64,000 nucleotides of DNA from contig NC_081414.1 in assembly GCF_030272615.1 (NCBI RefSeq), positions 237,324,233 to 237,388,232 on the forward strand. The letters are read 5' to 3'. The notes beneath the pieces are model-generated. The model saw nothing but the letters and a program-made list of their open reading frames with translations, was not told the DNA's origin and searched no databases. Positions 11,238-24,256 of this stretch are shown piece by piece. The number at the start of each line of letters is the position of its first letter. Within the stretch, counting starts at the first letter, position 1. Source of the stretch: Cryptomeria japonica. Its lineage: Eukaryota; Streptophyta; Pinopsida; Cupressales; Cupressaceae. A program made the translations under genes and the position numbers.

Positions 11238-13245
11238 GGACTGGTTTTCCCTCATTTTGTAAGAAGTTCATGGATTGTTGCTGAAGCTCTGGCGAAATTT
11301 ACAGGATTTAATGCAAAGTTAAGACTATTTCAAGTTTCCTTGTGAGTGCATGGTCTCCTTCTTCATTAATTTAGAATTTTCAGTTATGTTTCCTTCCTTT
11401 ATATAGCATTTTCTAAGTAAACATGTGATAGAATCCTCGCTGTTCATACCATTAGGGAATGGTTGATTGTATTTCCTTCTGCATGGTTAATCTGAACCCT
11501 TCATATGCTTAGTTCGGTTATTGAATGCTCACTGAATGAATGTTAAAGTTCTGATGTTGTATTTAATAGCATGAAAACTCAGTTTTTCCTTGAAGATCGC
11601 ACTAGATTGATGCAAGTATTGCGCTTAAATGGCTGATAATGCTTAATCTAGTTATTTGGAGGTGTCTGTCTGTTTACTGAATCTGCTATCTTAGTTAAAT
11701 AATTTATATTTTCTGTACCTCTCTCTCTCCCCATCCCTCTTTTTTCCCTTTTTTACCAAGAGAATCCGCAGTCTTGCTGAAAACAGTATCAACCCAGCTT
11801 AAACCATTTGATAAGCAAGACTATTAAAGTTCTAGGAAACTCATCCAGCAATTGCCTATTTTATCGTAAGTCCCCTTGTGTTTCCAGCAAAAACACATCA
11901 TACCATTGAGTAATCCCGCAGTCAAGACCTGACAAACGAAACCTTGAGGTTGTCCCCTTTGATCAAACGTGAGAAACGGCATTAAGGATTTCCTTATCTC
12001 AAGAGAAGATAGGATACTCAGCGAGTACATTCTATTCTGCGTTGGCCATATGGAGTTTGCAGCAATACGATTTCAGACACGTCAACACATACTTGAGACA
12101 TAGTACCTCGCTGAGCGTTGGATTGTTGGTGAAGTTTTCAGTGTGCATTTTCAGATTTTTAGTGTGTGGGGTGGTTTTCAGTGTGGTGTGGATTTCAGTG
12201 TTGCTGGATTTTGGTGTGGCTGAAATGAAGATTTGATTGTATCTCCCTGCTTGTGCAATCGATCATTCTAGGTATTAGTCCGTTGGGAGCGTGTTTGGAG
12301 GGTGATCCTTCTCCTACTTTGGCGTCAGTTTTGGTGTGCTTTCTGATTTTGGTTGCAAATCGATTTTTTGCTGCTGGCTGTACCATTCCTAGGCTGCCTT
12401 GGGTTTCGTGCCGATTGCTGTTGGTGTTCGTGGTGCAGGTTTGAGATTCTGGTTGCATCGCCTTTGTCATAGCTTTCATTTGCTTTTGTTTTTGTGTCAT
12501 TCCGAGTTGTTTTGGGTGAGTTATGAGCATAATAGTGAATTTGGTAGTGGTTGTTTTCTGCGTGTTATGCGGACAATAGATTGTAATTTCAGTTTAGTGA
12601 TTAGTGGGGTGTTATTCCTTTGTGGGTGGGTTTGAGTTTGTTAATTTTGATAAGTTTGGAGATATTCAACAATATTGGACAACATAATCTCTCTTTCTTA
12701 TGCATTGCATCTCTTTATTTTAAGGTTGGATAGTAGTACTATCAACCACTTCTAGATTGTAAAGTGAATCCTCACTGAAAAGTGGAAGAGGCTAGCTTGC
12801 CGACCACATTTGATCTTTGTAATTTTCTCCTCCTACTGAATAAGCGGTTGAGTGAATTTTTGTTGTAATGGTCCTCCCGCTGCATAAGTGGTTGAGTTGA
12901 GATTTGTTGTAAGTATTAAGTCCTCCCGCTGAAATATTGCGGTTGAGTGATTTGTGCTTGAATGTGTTTTGTTTACTTGGCTGGTTTACCGCCAAGTTTC
13001 CTAGTTTTACCCGTTGGAAAGTGGAAGGGGCTGGCTTGCTGGCCGTTACTGTAATAAGCATTTTCAGAAGTTTGTATCTAACGATCCCCTACTACCTATG
13101 CTCTCACCTTCCCAGCTTGGGCTCTTGGTGATCAAAAGGTGTAGGGTTCCTTTTAGTTGGTTTAGATTTCATTATTCTAACCCTAACGGGTATTGGTGTG
13201 TTGCAAAATTGTTAAAAATAAAAAAAAATTGCTGGGGATATTACA

Positions 13246-16208
13246 AAGAATGATCGCCCTCCAAATACACTTTCAACGAGCTAATACCCAGAATGATCGA
13301 TTGCACAAGCAGGGAGATATGATCAAATCTTCGCTTAAGCCACACCAAACCGACAACACTGAAAAACACTCCACACTTTGAAAGAAACTGAAAAACACAC
13401 TGAAAACTGGAAGCACTCACAAATAATTCCAACAACACTGAAATCATTTAGGTACTGTATTTCAAGTACGAAACTGACAAAACTAGGGAGCCACAACTCC
13501 GAAGCTCAAGTTCACTCACCATTCCGGTAGCATAACGATATGATTTCTTCAAGATACCAAATGAGGAGCCCATCCCTTGTATTTATAGATTTCTCCATCT
13601 GAAATTCAAATGCAAATGGTGCCCAAACTCATTTCAAATTCACTTCATTTCATTTCATGTCCCTCTCCAAGTATGGCGTCCATTTTCCCATCTTCCTAGT
13701 CCTACTTTTCCCATGGAAATCGCCATGTTATAACATTAACTTTACAAGGCATAAAACTCATTCATTTTTGACTCCATCAACTTAGGGAAATAAACTTGTG
13801 ACTTTGGATAAATAGTATAATGTTCTCCTTCCTAAGTCGTTCCTTGAAAATAATCAGTGAAATAATTAAATATTACTTTAGAATAAAGTGGTAATATTTA
13901 AATCAATTATAAATCGCCCACTGATTACTGCCAAATCAACCATATGAACTGGAGCACAGAAAATACTAATTCTGGACTGGATTGGAACTCTGCTCAAGAT
14001 TGCCACTATAATATCCCTTGGTCTTATAGGTCAAAAATATGCTTGTGAGACACAAGGAATATTGTCAAACACTTGCCGGACAGTTCCCCAACTTGCTGGT
14101 CTTATAAAATCAGACTGATATAACCTTATATAATGACTTCCTAAACTAGAAAAGTCAACACTATCATTCATAATTCACCATCTAGGACATTCTAAGCCTT
14201 TAACCGAACATATACATGAGTTTACAATGAGTACATATGCACTTACAGCCAAGTGTCAATTTGTCAAACATTTAACATGTAACCTCAGATAAACAAGTAA
14301 TCAAGAACACTCTTATTCCTCCTTAAATTCAATTGCAATGATCATACGAATTAATTTTCACCCAATGACCATACACTTGACACTAATTTCTGAGGACATT
14401 GGCAGCCATTAAAGTTTGAGTACAAACTAAAATACAATGAAATGAACCTGGTAAATCTGCAGAGGTATAGGAAGCCAAACGGTGGTCTACAAGCTTTCCC
14501 AAGTGCCAAATAGATCTTCTTATGTGACTGTCGAATTGTTGTAGGTCTGAAGACACTGCTGTAGTCTGAAGACACTGAGAAGTGTTGCCCAAAACTCCTC
14601 CTCCAAGTGCCCGGTTCTTCCACTAAAGGCTTAGCGTTGAACTTCTAGGAAAGCATGGTTCTAAATTGATGTAAATGAGGCTCATTTCAGATGCCGTCTT
14701 GCTGCTGTTGGAAATGACTCAGAAGTACCACTGTTGCTGTTGTTTAAAGCCTCCAAAAATCACTTAAAACTGATCGGAAATTCCTCTTAAAATAGCGCCT
14801 TCCACTTAGTTGATTTCTAACCATCCACAAGCATCATAGGTGAAATCAAAGGGTTTAGGGAATGGGGGACCTGCTGTAACTTGGCCCCTCCAAACTATTA
14901 ATTTATGCACTTAAATCACCAATAAATGCTCTTGAAGAAATCACCCATGCTCTCCCTTCAATCTGCAATCAACAATTGGAAGAATCGATGCTCCAAATGA
15001 GAGATATGAGTGAAAATGTGGTTCCGAGGGGTCTGCAACCTCTTTTAACAGCAAGCTATAAGTCCTTCGATCTGCCTCCAATCAATCTCCAAATCATCGA
15101 ATAGGAGTATCGCTGTGTTCTTGATTTAAGAATAAGCTCCCATTATCAACTTTCGCCAGATCTAGAAATTCTGGAAGTCTGAAGCCAATGAGGTCTGATA
15201 TAAAACTCTTTAAGCACCAATTAATACTCCAAAAGGTATCGCTGTGGCCTCACATCCAATCTGCAATCATCAAATGGTGAAATGGAGACATAAATTTACT
15301 GTAGTAAATCACTGTTCACGGCACTGTAGCACGACACTGTTCACAGCACTGTAGCAGCAAATAAAAAACTTCTGATATCAAACTTAATATGCTCAATATG
15401 AGAAGTTGAGTGCTCTTCACTCTCAAGAAGAAGCTAGGGTTTCGTCCAGCACTTCCTCAATCTGCTGAAGGTTTGTGTCCTCAGAGATTCAACTAATGCC
15501 ACCATGCATCAGTTCTTCAATTCCAAATCCAAATCTCCCAATCTCCTTGATCCTCTAACATCCTCTTCTATTTATCCTTTTTCATCACCCTTCACGAGGT
15601 TCCTTCTAGAATAGGGTAGGTACACTATTATTTAATTTTATTTAAGTGACTTTTAATTATTTTTAATTTTTATACTTAAAGTCACTTTTTAATTAAATTA
15701 ATTAAATATAAAGTCACTTTTAATAATTAATTTATTTTAATGACTTTATAAGAAATTAATTTAATTAATTCCTCCTTATATCACCTATTAGCCTAGGGGT
15801 TAAAATTGGGAACATTACAACCACAAATAGCTTTGCCTGAACTGATACATAGTAAAAATAGTAAGTCATGATAACATCTCTGAAAGACATGCTCGTTGAA
15901 CCCTGTGAGAGAGCTCAAAAAACCCAGAAAAAACTCAAAATCCAGTCAATTGCCACCTACTTTCTAAAAATAGTAAGTTCAAAAATCACTCCGGAACAGA
16001 ATGCATGTTATACCACTCTGAAGCTCTCAAAAAACCCAGAAGGAATCCTCAATTCTTCTTGCCAAACTCCAACCAGATTATCCTTGAAAACTGCGAGAAA
16101 TCCTCCTAGAAAATAGGAAACCCTAATTTATCATTCCAGTCAGCCTACGGGTTTCCAAAGTAGGCTAATGGACCACTGACTACTTCCTACTGAGAAGGGG
16201 ACATTACA
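13246..16208 (-). repeat. Minus-strand chromovirus LTR, truncated at its 3' side by insertion
   Basis: On the minus strand it starts TGTAATGTCC at 16208. It runs through U3 (CTATTTTTAG-type motifs near 15850 and 15965), a TATA-like TATAAATAC (about 13580) and R/U5 to 13246, where the plus-strand chromovirus is inserted. A nested solo LTR (14007-15819) and its duplicated target interrupt it. The remaining LTR is about 1.15 kb; its last part lies left of the plus-strand insert, outside the window. The flank at 16209-16213 is GCCTT. It is the same family as the LTR at 4429, so 12100-12310 and 13250-13440 form an inverted repeat. Confidence 0.8.
14007..15819 (-). mobile_element. Solo LTR (1,813 bp) with target duplication GCCAC/ACCAC
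   Basis: The minus strand starts TGTAATGTTCCC at 15819 and ends GGGATATTATA at 14007; the last CA has become TA. Flanks are GCCAC (14002-14006) and ACCAC (15820-15824). The uninterrupted relative at about 4823 has one copy of this site. The interior has an AT-rich block rich in TTAATTAA and AAGTCACTTT (15630-15770). It also has a cluster of GTGAACAGT and CTACAGTG motifs (15296-15360) shared with the LTRs of the complete chromovirus. No coding sequence is seen. Confidence 0.85.
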
Positions 16209-17460
16209 GCCTTGGCCTTCATTTGAGACTATTCATGTTTCTTTGCAACGAAGTCCTGCCGAAATCTAGAGAGATTGCTTCGAGGAATGCATATTTCCTA
16301 GCTGATTCTTGGCTTCTTGCTTGGAAGATAGCAACTAGTTGAGATTGAGAAACTGTTCTTTACACTGAAGAACAGATGGAGTTCATTGATGTAGTAACAT
16401 TTGATGTTTTCTGATGTGTTTTGGGGTGTTTGTGTGTTTTCAGGTTGCAGGCCAGTTGTAGTGCTGAAGTGGTTTTGTCATCATAAGTCTATGGGTGAAT
16501 TCTTGTGGCTTCTGGGTATTCTCTCATCATTTTCTTAAGCTCTAGGCAATCCTTTATGTCAATTTTCTGAGTCTAATTTGGAGTTGTGAATTTATTAGGG
16601 CAAATCGCCCTCTTCCCAGGCCGTACCATGCTAGCATTGTCTAGAAATGCGTGCATTAATGCTTTGAGCAAGTTTGCAGCTGTGTGTTGGTCTTAATCAG
16701 GTCGCCTCCTTCCTAGAAATCATTTACAATCAGTCTCAAGTCTTTTCGTTGAGTTTTGGAGTTGTGTGCATTTTAGTGTGGATAGAAGTTGTTGGTCTGT
16801 GTTATTCAGCTTGCTCGAAAAGTATATCAGACTTTGAAATTTGGAGTGTGAGGTTTTTTTCCGAGTTAGTTGGTCTTTTGTAGCTTGTGGAGTGCATTAA
16901 ACATTATTTGCAGCTTTGGACAGTGATATCTGTTAATCTGAAAATCCATGATATGTATTGTAAAGCTGATTAGTAGTACTAACAACTATCTTATTTCTGG
17001 ATTGTATCACAACACCCACTGAATAAGTGGAAGAGGCTGGCCTTGCCGCCTATCTTATTTCATTTACTCCTGTACTCCCGTTGAATAAGCAGTTGAGTGG
17101 ATTGTTATTAAGTTTTTCAGTCCTCCCATTGCATAAGCGGTTGAGTGATCTATTTCCTAGTTTGTAATAATTTTCCTCCCGCTAAAAAGTGGTTGAGTGA
17201 TTCTTACATTAAGTTGTTCTTGCCCACTGGACAAGCGGATGGGCTGGTTTGTCGCCCGACATTATATTTTCTCAGTTGATTATTGGAGCTAATAATCCCC
17301 TATTCGCCGTATGCTCTCACCTTCCCACATTGGGTTCTTGGTGATTAGAAAGTGGAAGGGTTATCTTTCAGCAGTATTGAGTTTATATTTCCCAACCTTA
17401 ACGGGTGTTTGTGGTGTTTGAAAATTGAAAAATTAGAAAAAAAATAAGGGGGTCATTTCA
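16209..17460 (+). repeat. Right part of a plus-strand chromovirus LTR (R/U5 side)
   Basis: The sequence parallels other family LTRs in this strand. Shared marks are the GCATAAGCGGTTGAGTG series (17040-17250), TATGCTCTCACCTTCCCA (about 17310) and CTTAACGGGTGTTTG (about 17397). It ends near 17460 in GGGTCATTTCA where relatives have GGGATATTACA. The left part is displaced outside the window by the insertion at 16208. The right junction coincides with the Copia-like LTR at 17463. Confidence 0.7.
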
Positions 17461-17462
17461 TT

Positions 17463-19598
17463 TGAATTGGTATATTAATAAACTTTTACATTTTCAACAT
17501 TAATCATAAGCATTTAACTTATCTCATAAAAATATTCATTGTATATTATCATTCACATGAGATCTAACTACCAATTATCACAAATAAAACACAAGATATA
17601 CGTGGAAACCCTAATGGGAAAAACCACGGCAAATTAATGCTTTTGTATTTCTTCTTTTGCAATGTTTGTAGGCACCAACCTACTAGAGGCACCAACCCAC
17701 TGGAAGAACCAACTCCCACTTCTGAATTTGTGAGCAGCAACCCACTGGAGACACCAATCCCCACAATTTTGAGGCACCAACTTCCTAGAGGCACCAACCT
17801 ATTGGAGGCACTAACCCCCATTGCTAAGCACCAACTTAGCGAGAGACACTAATCTCTCCTTTAGGAAGCACCAACTTCCAAATCAAAGTGCCACCTTTGA
17901 ACGTTGCTTCTACAATGGATGATGGACAATTCAGTCTCTTCAACTCTTATACCTTCCTTCTTGTATTTTACACCTTCAATGGATGATGATCTTCTCACAA
18001 ATCTGCCTTGATCACATATATATCTTCCTCACAAATCTGCATAGATTCTTCTTCATATATACTTTTCTTCATACATGAGACTGCTAGTGTATGTAAGATA
18101 TTCTTCTTTTTCGAATCTGATCACAACCCACACAATATCCTTCTTTCAAAACTGATTACAGTCCAAACAATAAATTTCTCTCACAAAATCTGACTTTGAA
18201 AGATGTTAAGACTTTCCCCTTGCAAGTCTGATAGAAAGCATCACAATATCTTCCTTTCAAAATCTGATCACAAATATGGTTATGTCTTCATTCAAGTTTA
18301 TGCTCTCTTATAATGTATCATTTGTTCTTCCCTTCACAACATTTATACTCTCTTCATATATGTTGATATAAATCTGAATTGTTCTTCATCTTCTCTTCTT
18401 GAAATCTTCTTGAATACTTAAATGATTTTCATTACTTCTTCTAAATCTGCTCTTATATTCAGAAATATTTATTTTATTACTTGCACACCACACTCTTCAT
18501 TCATCTCTACATGATGATTTTATATCTCCATATACCCTTTCAAGAAGGGCGTGAACTCTTTCAAAGACAGCTATTTCAAAAGACACGTCCTATTGCAACA
18601 TCATAATTTGCTTAATAAAATTGTTTCTTTTTCCTTAATGAGGCGGTCTTTTATAATCCTTGATAATCGCTGCTTTGTCCTTGTCTTTGAATAAGACAAA
18701 ATAAGGTTTGTCTTTTCTCTGAATAAGACAATAATTTTGTCTTTTATGCCACCTTTCTTTATTTAACATTTTCATTGAAAACAAATCGTTGTCTTTAAGG
18801 AAGCGCTGCTTTTTATGTAATTGCTGCCACGTAATGGTATGCTTTATTTAATATTAACGCTACCATAATAAATTCGCTGCTTTAAGTAATGTTTTTTCTC
18901 ATTTACCAACAACTTACTCTATGCCACGATTTGCCTTATATAAGACATTTTTGTCTTATGCCTAATTTGTCTTTTTCTATTTTGTTTTGGTCCTTTCTCT
19001 GTTTTTGGTTTTTTTTCTGTTTATTGTCTTATCTAACAATAAGAAATCGCTGCAGTGAAAGATTGATCATTACATTTAAACTTTATAGTTACCCTCAAAT
19101 CCATTAACATAAGCACTGCCTTTATGAGCTATATTAATCATTACTTCTGATCACTCCTTGCTAATAGAGATTGCTGTCTTAACATAATCTGAGTTTTATG
19201 TAAATTGCTATCCATAATCATGCATCATCTATACCACTTGGAAAACATTCAAATCTGAAAGGGGTATGCTGTATGCAAACATGTATGCCATATCATGATA
19301 CTCAATCCCATGAGTATGTATTGGTTAGATCCTATGACTAGATCCAAGATATTATTGGCTTTGTTCAATCTGCTCTTTGCATATATAAATGTCATGTATT
19401 GATGGTTTCCAACAATTACTTTGACATCAATGATAACAAACCTTGCCAATAATCTTTGACATCAATGACAAGGTTGTTTTCTCAAAATTTACATTCTTCT
19501 TCTTATACATCAATGACAAACTATTCAACCATCTTGTTCATTCAACAAAGATAATAAATATCTACTTAACATCAAAGACAAACTTTCCAACATAATCA
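17463..19598 (-). mobile_element. Probable Copia-like solo LTR with target duplication TCATT
   Basis: TCATT flanks both sides (17458-17462 and 19599-19603), and the ends read TG...CA on the minus strand (TGATTATGTTGG to CCAATTCA). Near the 3' end the minus strand has GGTTTTTCCCATTAGGG, a motif I associate with plant Copia LTRs. GTTTGTCATTGATG-like motifs repeat at the U3 side (19430-19590). The interior has a low-complexity run of GGCACCAAC repeats (17670-17830). No ORF is supported. Family assignment is tentative; the boundaries rest on the duplication. Confidence 0.6.
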
Positions 19599-19603
19599 TC
19601 ATT

Positions 19604-20921
19604 AATTTTTTACTTAAAACACAGTGCATCAGCCAAGAAACAAGTACGACTTTTTAAACCCTTGTATGACACTGTCAATGCTGCAATCAGGTTATCCATG
19701 ACCAACATATGTACAAATTTACAAATTGACCAAGGAAAACCAAACAAACAAGAAATAAAAACAAAAAAGATAGGAAAGAAACATACCTTGATCAATCAAA
19801 ACATCCTCCAAAATACAAGAAGCTATCCTTGAAATGGAAGATTGAAACTTTTAAATAGATACAAGGAGGAGATTCAAACCCTAGCCACATTTTTCCAAAA
19901 TACAATGTGCAGCAAAAACAGCTATCAAAATGGCATAATAAATGGTCAAATCTCCATCCAAACCCCACACCTAGGTGAAGGAAGCAAAAACGACTTAGGA
20001 AAGAATGGATTCGTGGCAAATTTCAAATGCAAATCGTGGCATTTCTCAAACACGTTTTTGCTGTTAAAACACCATAAAACGAGCAACAATGTCTTCCAAA
20101 TGGCGTGAAGAGAGTTTCAAAATGTATGAAAATAGGCATGAAATCAAAATGCCTTCCTCCTTGAACTTCTCCATAAAAATTGTTGGAAATCTTCAACAAA
20201 ATCCTCCAATATTGCTGGTCAGGTTTTTGGGAAAGAACAAGTTTTAAATACTTGTAATAGGGAAATAAAACTCCCATTACAAGTTTTAAACAACTCAACA
20301 AAAGACTAGTAAAGGGAAAATAAAATTCCTTTTACAAGTCACAAAAACAACTTAAAAATAAAACTTGTAATAGGGAAATAAAATCCCTATTACAACTTAA
20401 AGTGACTTTATAAAACTTGTAATGGAGGAGAAAAACCCCTACCATAACTTAAAATCACTTAAGTGGAACTTTAAAAAAGAATTACAAGTTTTATTTTAAC
20501 TTTATAATTTAAAGTTCACTTGTAATATGCCCAAAAAGTTCCTACAATGACTTAAAAGACAAAAAGCAACAAGGGGGAAATAAAAAGTAATTTACAAGTT
20601 CTATTTTTCATAAAGTGCACTTGTAATTAACTAAAAATTTCCCTACAACACTAAAACAAAGGAAAAACATAAAACTTGCAACTTAAGGAAAATTTCCCAC
20701 CTGCAGTCAGGGAGAAAAAACTCGAAATTGAAGGAAAAACATAGCAAATGAGCCCAAAATACGATGAAATTCGAAATGTCGTTCGAGGATGGACTGAGGA
20801 TTAGTCCAGTCCAGGGATAAAGCAAAATTTTGCTTTGGGAAGTGTGCCATAGAGTAATTTTTTTTTTTGACAAATTTTATGTAATGGTCCATCATTTTTG
20901 AAAACAAAAATGAGGACAACT
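19604..20921 (-). mobile_element. 5' part of an E-type element (E')
   Basis: On the minus strand it starts with GTTGTCCTCATTTTTG at about 20920, like the start of element E (TGTTGTCCGCATTTT, 56928). It keeps the E-type leader: an ACTTGTAATAGGG / CCCTATTACAA hairpin (20362-20400), CCTGCAGTCAGGGAGAAA, and a splice donor CAAG/GTATGT with the intron starting at 19786. Sequence 19604-19786 is intron. The rest, including the ORF, is displaced beyond the left edge. The right side abuts the 3' region of the next minus-strand element. Confidence 0.65.
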
Positions 20922-21634
20922 TCCGTCACTTCCTTTGGGACGAGACAACAATATCAAGCACAAAGTCTTGAATATATGAAGTCCTATCTACCCTTTTATG
21001 ATGATGAGAACAAGTACAAAATATAGTAGCACAAAGTCTGAAATATATTGTCCCTCTTGATGCAAAACAACAAGAACTAGTGTGAACTCAAAGTCTCACA
21101 ACTATTCCTGAACACGAAAATGATTTCTACTCTAACTTCTCTCAAGGACAAGTGTAGACACAAAGTTCTATAGCCTCCCTCAATAGTATCTCTCTCTAAT
21201 CTATATTAACCTCCAATATTTGCAACACAAAGTATGCAAGACAAATTCGATTAAGCTCTTCAAGAATCACATGCAAGAAAGACAATATTTGAATACAAAA
21301 CTCAAAAGATTCAGCACAAAGTCTGAATCCTTGAGTCATCTTCTTCTATTTCTTTCAACTTCAATTTACACACAAAAGCACAAAGTCTTTCTTGCTGCAA
21401 ATTTCAGCAGAGTTTGCTTGCTTGCTTTCTAAAAGATAAAAAATTACAAAAGACCTCCTCAAGTATTTATAAGATAGGAGCTTTGAGAAAAAGGTGGGAG
21501 GATCCCAACTAACTTGAGAAAATATCTCAACCACCATGACTTATTCCAACTACTAACTAAGACTTATTCAAAATTACAAGTCCTATTTTAAATTGACTTG
21601 TAATCAGCTAAATTGACTTGTAATCAGCTTACTC

Positions 21635-24120
21635 TGTAATGTCTACTTTTTCGCAGTGATTAGTTCAGTTGGTCGTTAGCCTATTTCGGAAGTTCGTAGG
21701 CTAGTTGGGAGCAGAAATTAGGGTTTCCTATTTTCTAGGAGGATTCTTTGGTGTTTTTAAGGGGTGTATGTGGGAGTTTGACAGTTTGGATTCTGGATTC
21801 CTTCTGGGTTTTCAGAGAGCTTCAAGATGGTTCAACATGCAACTGAATCTGAGGACTTTTCCGGACTTACTATTTTTAGTAAGTTGTGATGACTTCTCAA
21901 AATGTGGGTAAAATGCATTTGGACACACTTACTATTTTTAGTAGTATGCTATTTTTAGTAAGTGCTATTTTTAGCAAGTGAGGTCGAGGACAGTTTATTT
22001 TCTGGGTTTTTTGAGAGCTTCGCAGCAGTGTGACATGCATCTCCATCTATTCACTTTTGGTAGACTTACTATTTTTAGTAAGTGACAATTGTTTCCCAGT
22101 TTGTGCCCTAATGGAGTTTGGAGACACTTACTATTTTAGTAAGCACTATTTTAGGGTTTCAGATTGAGCTAGTGTAGCACAGGCTATTTTTAGCAGTCTA
22201 ACTTGACATGGTGATCTAGTGATTCAGTGCTATTTTTGGCAGGGTTTCTGCAGCTCAGTGCAGTGGCTATATCCGGCAAGGTGGTTCTTTTAGTTTGATC
22301 GCCCATACTCTTGGAGCTTGTTTCGGCAAGTTCAATATTTGATGGAAAATGATGTTTTAAGTTGAATTATAACTTAAGGCAAAAATGGACGAATTATTAA
22401 AGGGATTGCTTAAGTTATATTAAAAAGTCATTTTCTCAATTATGTTGGGTGAATTCATGGTTGAGCAAAAATATTTTATAAGTGCCTTATTAATAAGGCA
22501 AGTTGGACGCCTTAGAAAGAAATATGTTAATTTTATGAAATAGTTCACTTATTTACTTTAGACGCCATAATGCACTTTATTGATATTTTTTATTAAGTAT
22601 ATTTACTTCCTTGTGATGGACGATTTTGGGCAAAAAAGAAATGAAATGCAAATTACAAATTTGTGAGAATTGAATGTGTATTTGGATTTGGCATCCATTT
22701 GGGAGTGAATTTGAATTTGAATTTGGAGCTTCAAAAGCTTTAAATAATTGTTGGGCTCTTGTTTTGGTTATCCAATCTTGTTATGATAACGAAGTGCTGT
22801 TGAAATGTCATCAGACTCTTACTTCAAGGGATGCATACCTCCTAGTGCCTCAGTTTCGTGCTTGAAATATAGTGCCTAGCTGAATGTATGACTGTTTCTC
22901 ATCCAGAGGAGCAGATTGGGCTCAACGTTGGTGAAGTTTTGTGTAGTTTTAGAGTGTTCTTGTTGCTGGTCACGAAGTGTGCTGAAGTAGATTATTGGTC
23001 ATAGGTCTCAGCATGTCATTATCCTCATTCTGGGTATTTGCTCATTCATCTCCTATGTCATGGGTGATTCATCGTGTAAGTTTTTGTTGGTTTTCTTGGA
23101 GTATTGAATTTTATTATGCAAGTCAAAGTTTTCTTCTATAAATGCCTCATGCTGGGAGTGCTTTGGGTTGTGTGCCATGGGTTTGGGCATTGTTAGTTGA
23201 TGTCTTTCATTTCCATCCTTATTGCCATCATTATATCTCTCATTTGCATCTGTTTGGAGGTGATTCCTGTCAAGTGTGGAAAGAGTTATGAGTAAATTAG
23301 TGAGTTCTTAGCTTGCTGGTTTGTGTGTTTTCAGCATGTTGGGAGTATATCAGATTTAAAAATTTCTGATTTTGGAGTGTCTTTCTTGTGTGGAGTTGGT
23401 TTTAGAGTTTGTGGGTTCTTTGGAGTAGAGTGGAAGATCTTGGTAATTGTTTGCAGGTGTTGGTTCTTCATTCTTATCTTCTATGATTCATATTGTAATG
23501 CTGGTAGTAGTACTAATAGCAATTTCTATTGATCTTTCTTAGACCTACTGCAAAGTGGAAGAGGTTGGCCTTACTGCCTATCTTTTGGATACTGATTTCT
23601 CTTAATTTGTAATCCATGTTGTGCATTGTAAATCTGGTTAGTAGTACTAACAACTATCTAATTGTATTATTGCTCTTATTCCCATTGCATAAGTGGAAGA
23701 GGCCGGCTTTGCCGCCTATTTTGAATATATTGTAATATTGTCCTTCTGTTGCATAAGCGGTCGAGTTGATTGTAATTTCATTTTAATCCTTCTACTGGAT
23801 AAGCGGTAGAGTGATTGATCTTCAGTTTCTTGTATTGTCCTTGGTTGGTTTACCACCAAGTGATCTTCAATATTCTCCATATCCCGCTGAAAAAGTGGAA
23901 GGGGCTTGCTTGCCGCCCAAGTATTGTAATCAATTTCAGTTTCTTGCATCTAACGATCCCCTCACACTGTATGCTCTCACCCTCCTAGATTGGGCTCTCG
24001 GTGATCGAAAGGTGGAAAGGGTTACTTTCAATAGTATTGAGATTTCATTTTGCTAACCCTAACGAGTGTTTGTGTTGATTGTAAACTGAAAATTTTGAAA
24101 AAATTAAGGGGAATATGACA
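21635..24120 (+). mobile_element. Solo LTR (2,486 bp), target duplication TACTC
   Basis: It starts TGTAATGTCT and ends GGAATATGACA, with TACTC at 21630-21634 and 24121-24125. It belongs to the large chromovirus LTR family: same U3 start, CTATTTTTAG cluster, and R/U5 boxes (TATGCTCTCACC, CCCTAACGAG). It lies in the 3' flank of the B/C element. No gene is seen in it. Confidence 0.9.
21870..22193 (+). promoter_or_regulatory. Cluster of six CTATTTTTAG boxes in an LTR U3
   Basis: Exact copies begin at 21870, 21932, 21949, 21965, 22069 and 22184; several are extended to CTTACTATTTTTAGTAAG, an inverted repeat. CTATTTTTAG fits the CTA(A/T)4TAG consensus of MEF2-type MADS-domain sites. Binding is an inference. 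The spacing and repetition are plain in the sequence. Confidence 0.5.
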
Positions 24121-24256
24121 TACTCGTAATTTTTCAAAAGTGCAAGTAATAACTTAACTTGCAATTACAAATTGTTTTTACAAGCAAACTTGTCAAAAAG
24201 GAAACTACAATTCTGAAATCACAATTTTGAATTTACAATTTAGTGTTGAAAAACAC

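Larger units (their letters stand above)
5371..12087 (+). mobile_element. Element A: 6.7-kb ORF-bearing unit with TG...CA ends and target duplication
   Basis: It begins TGTTGTGCGTTG and ends ACACGTCAACA. The flanks are CGTAC (5366-5370) and CATAC (12088-12092), a 5-bp duplication with one G-to-A change. Removing the unit rejoins the interrupted LTR, as shown by the uninterrupted minus-strand relative near 13440-13480. Inside, in order: a tandem palindrome array (5813-6072), TATA box (6819), leader intron (6907-7329), large ORF (7335-10892), second TATA box (11232), and 855 bp to the end. I see no primer binding site, pol or second LTR. The ends and duplication size fit an integrase product. 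The second TATA fits U3/R/U5, so I infer a giant solo LTR. A non-autonomous element of unknown type is the alternative. Confidence 0.75.
4429..13245 (+). repeat. 3' LTR of plus-strand chromovirus, split by element A
   Basis: It starts TGTAATGGCC directly after the pol tail and the purine tract GGGGAGGGCGAAC, and ends GGGGATATTACA at 13245. Element A and its duplicated target (5371-12092) split it into 4429-5370 and 12093-13245; the rejoined LTR is about 2.1 kb. A TATA box (CTATAAATAC, 5247-5256) and a CTATTTTTAG palindrome (about 4772) are in the left half. The right target duplication would be AAGAA (13246-13250). Its flank is the interior of a minus-strand LTR of the same family, so this element jumped into a relative. 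Confidence 0.85.
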
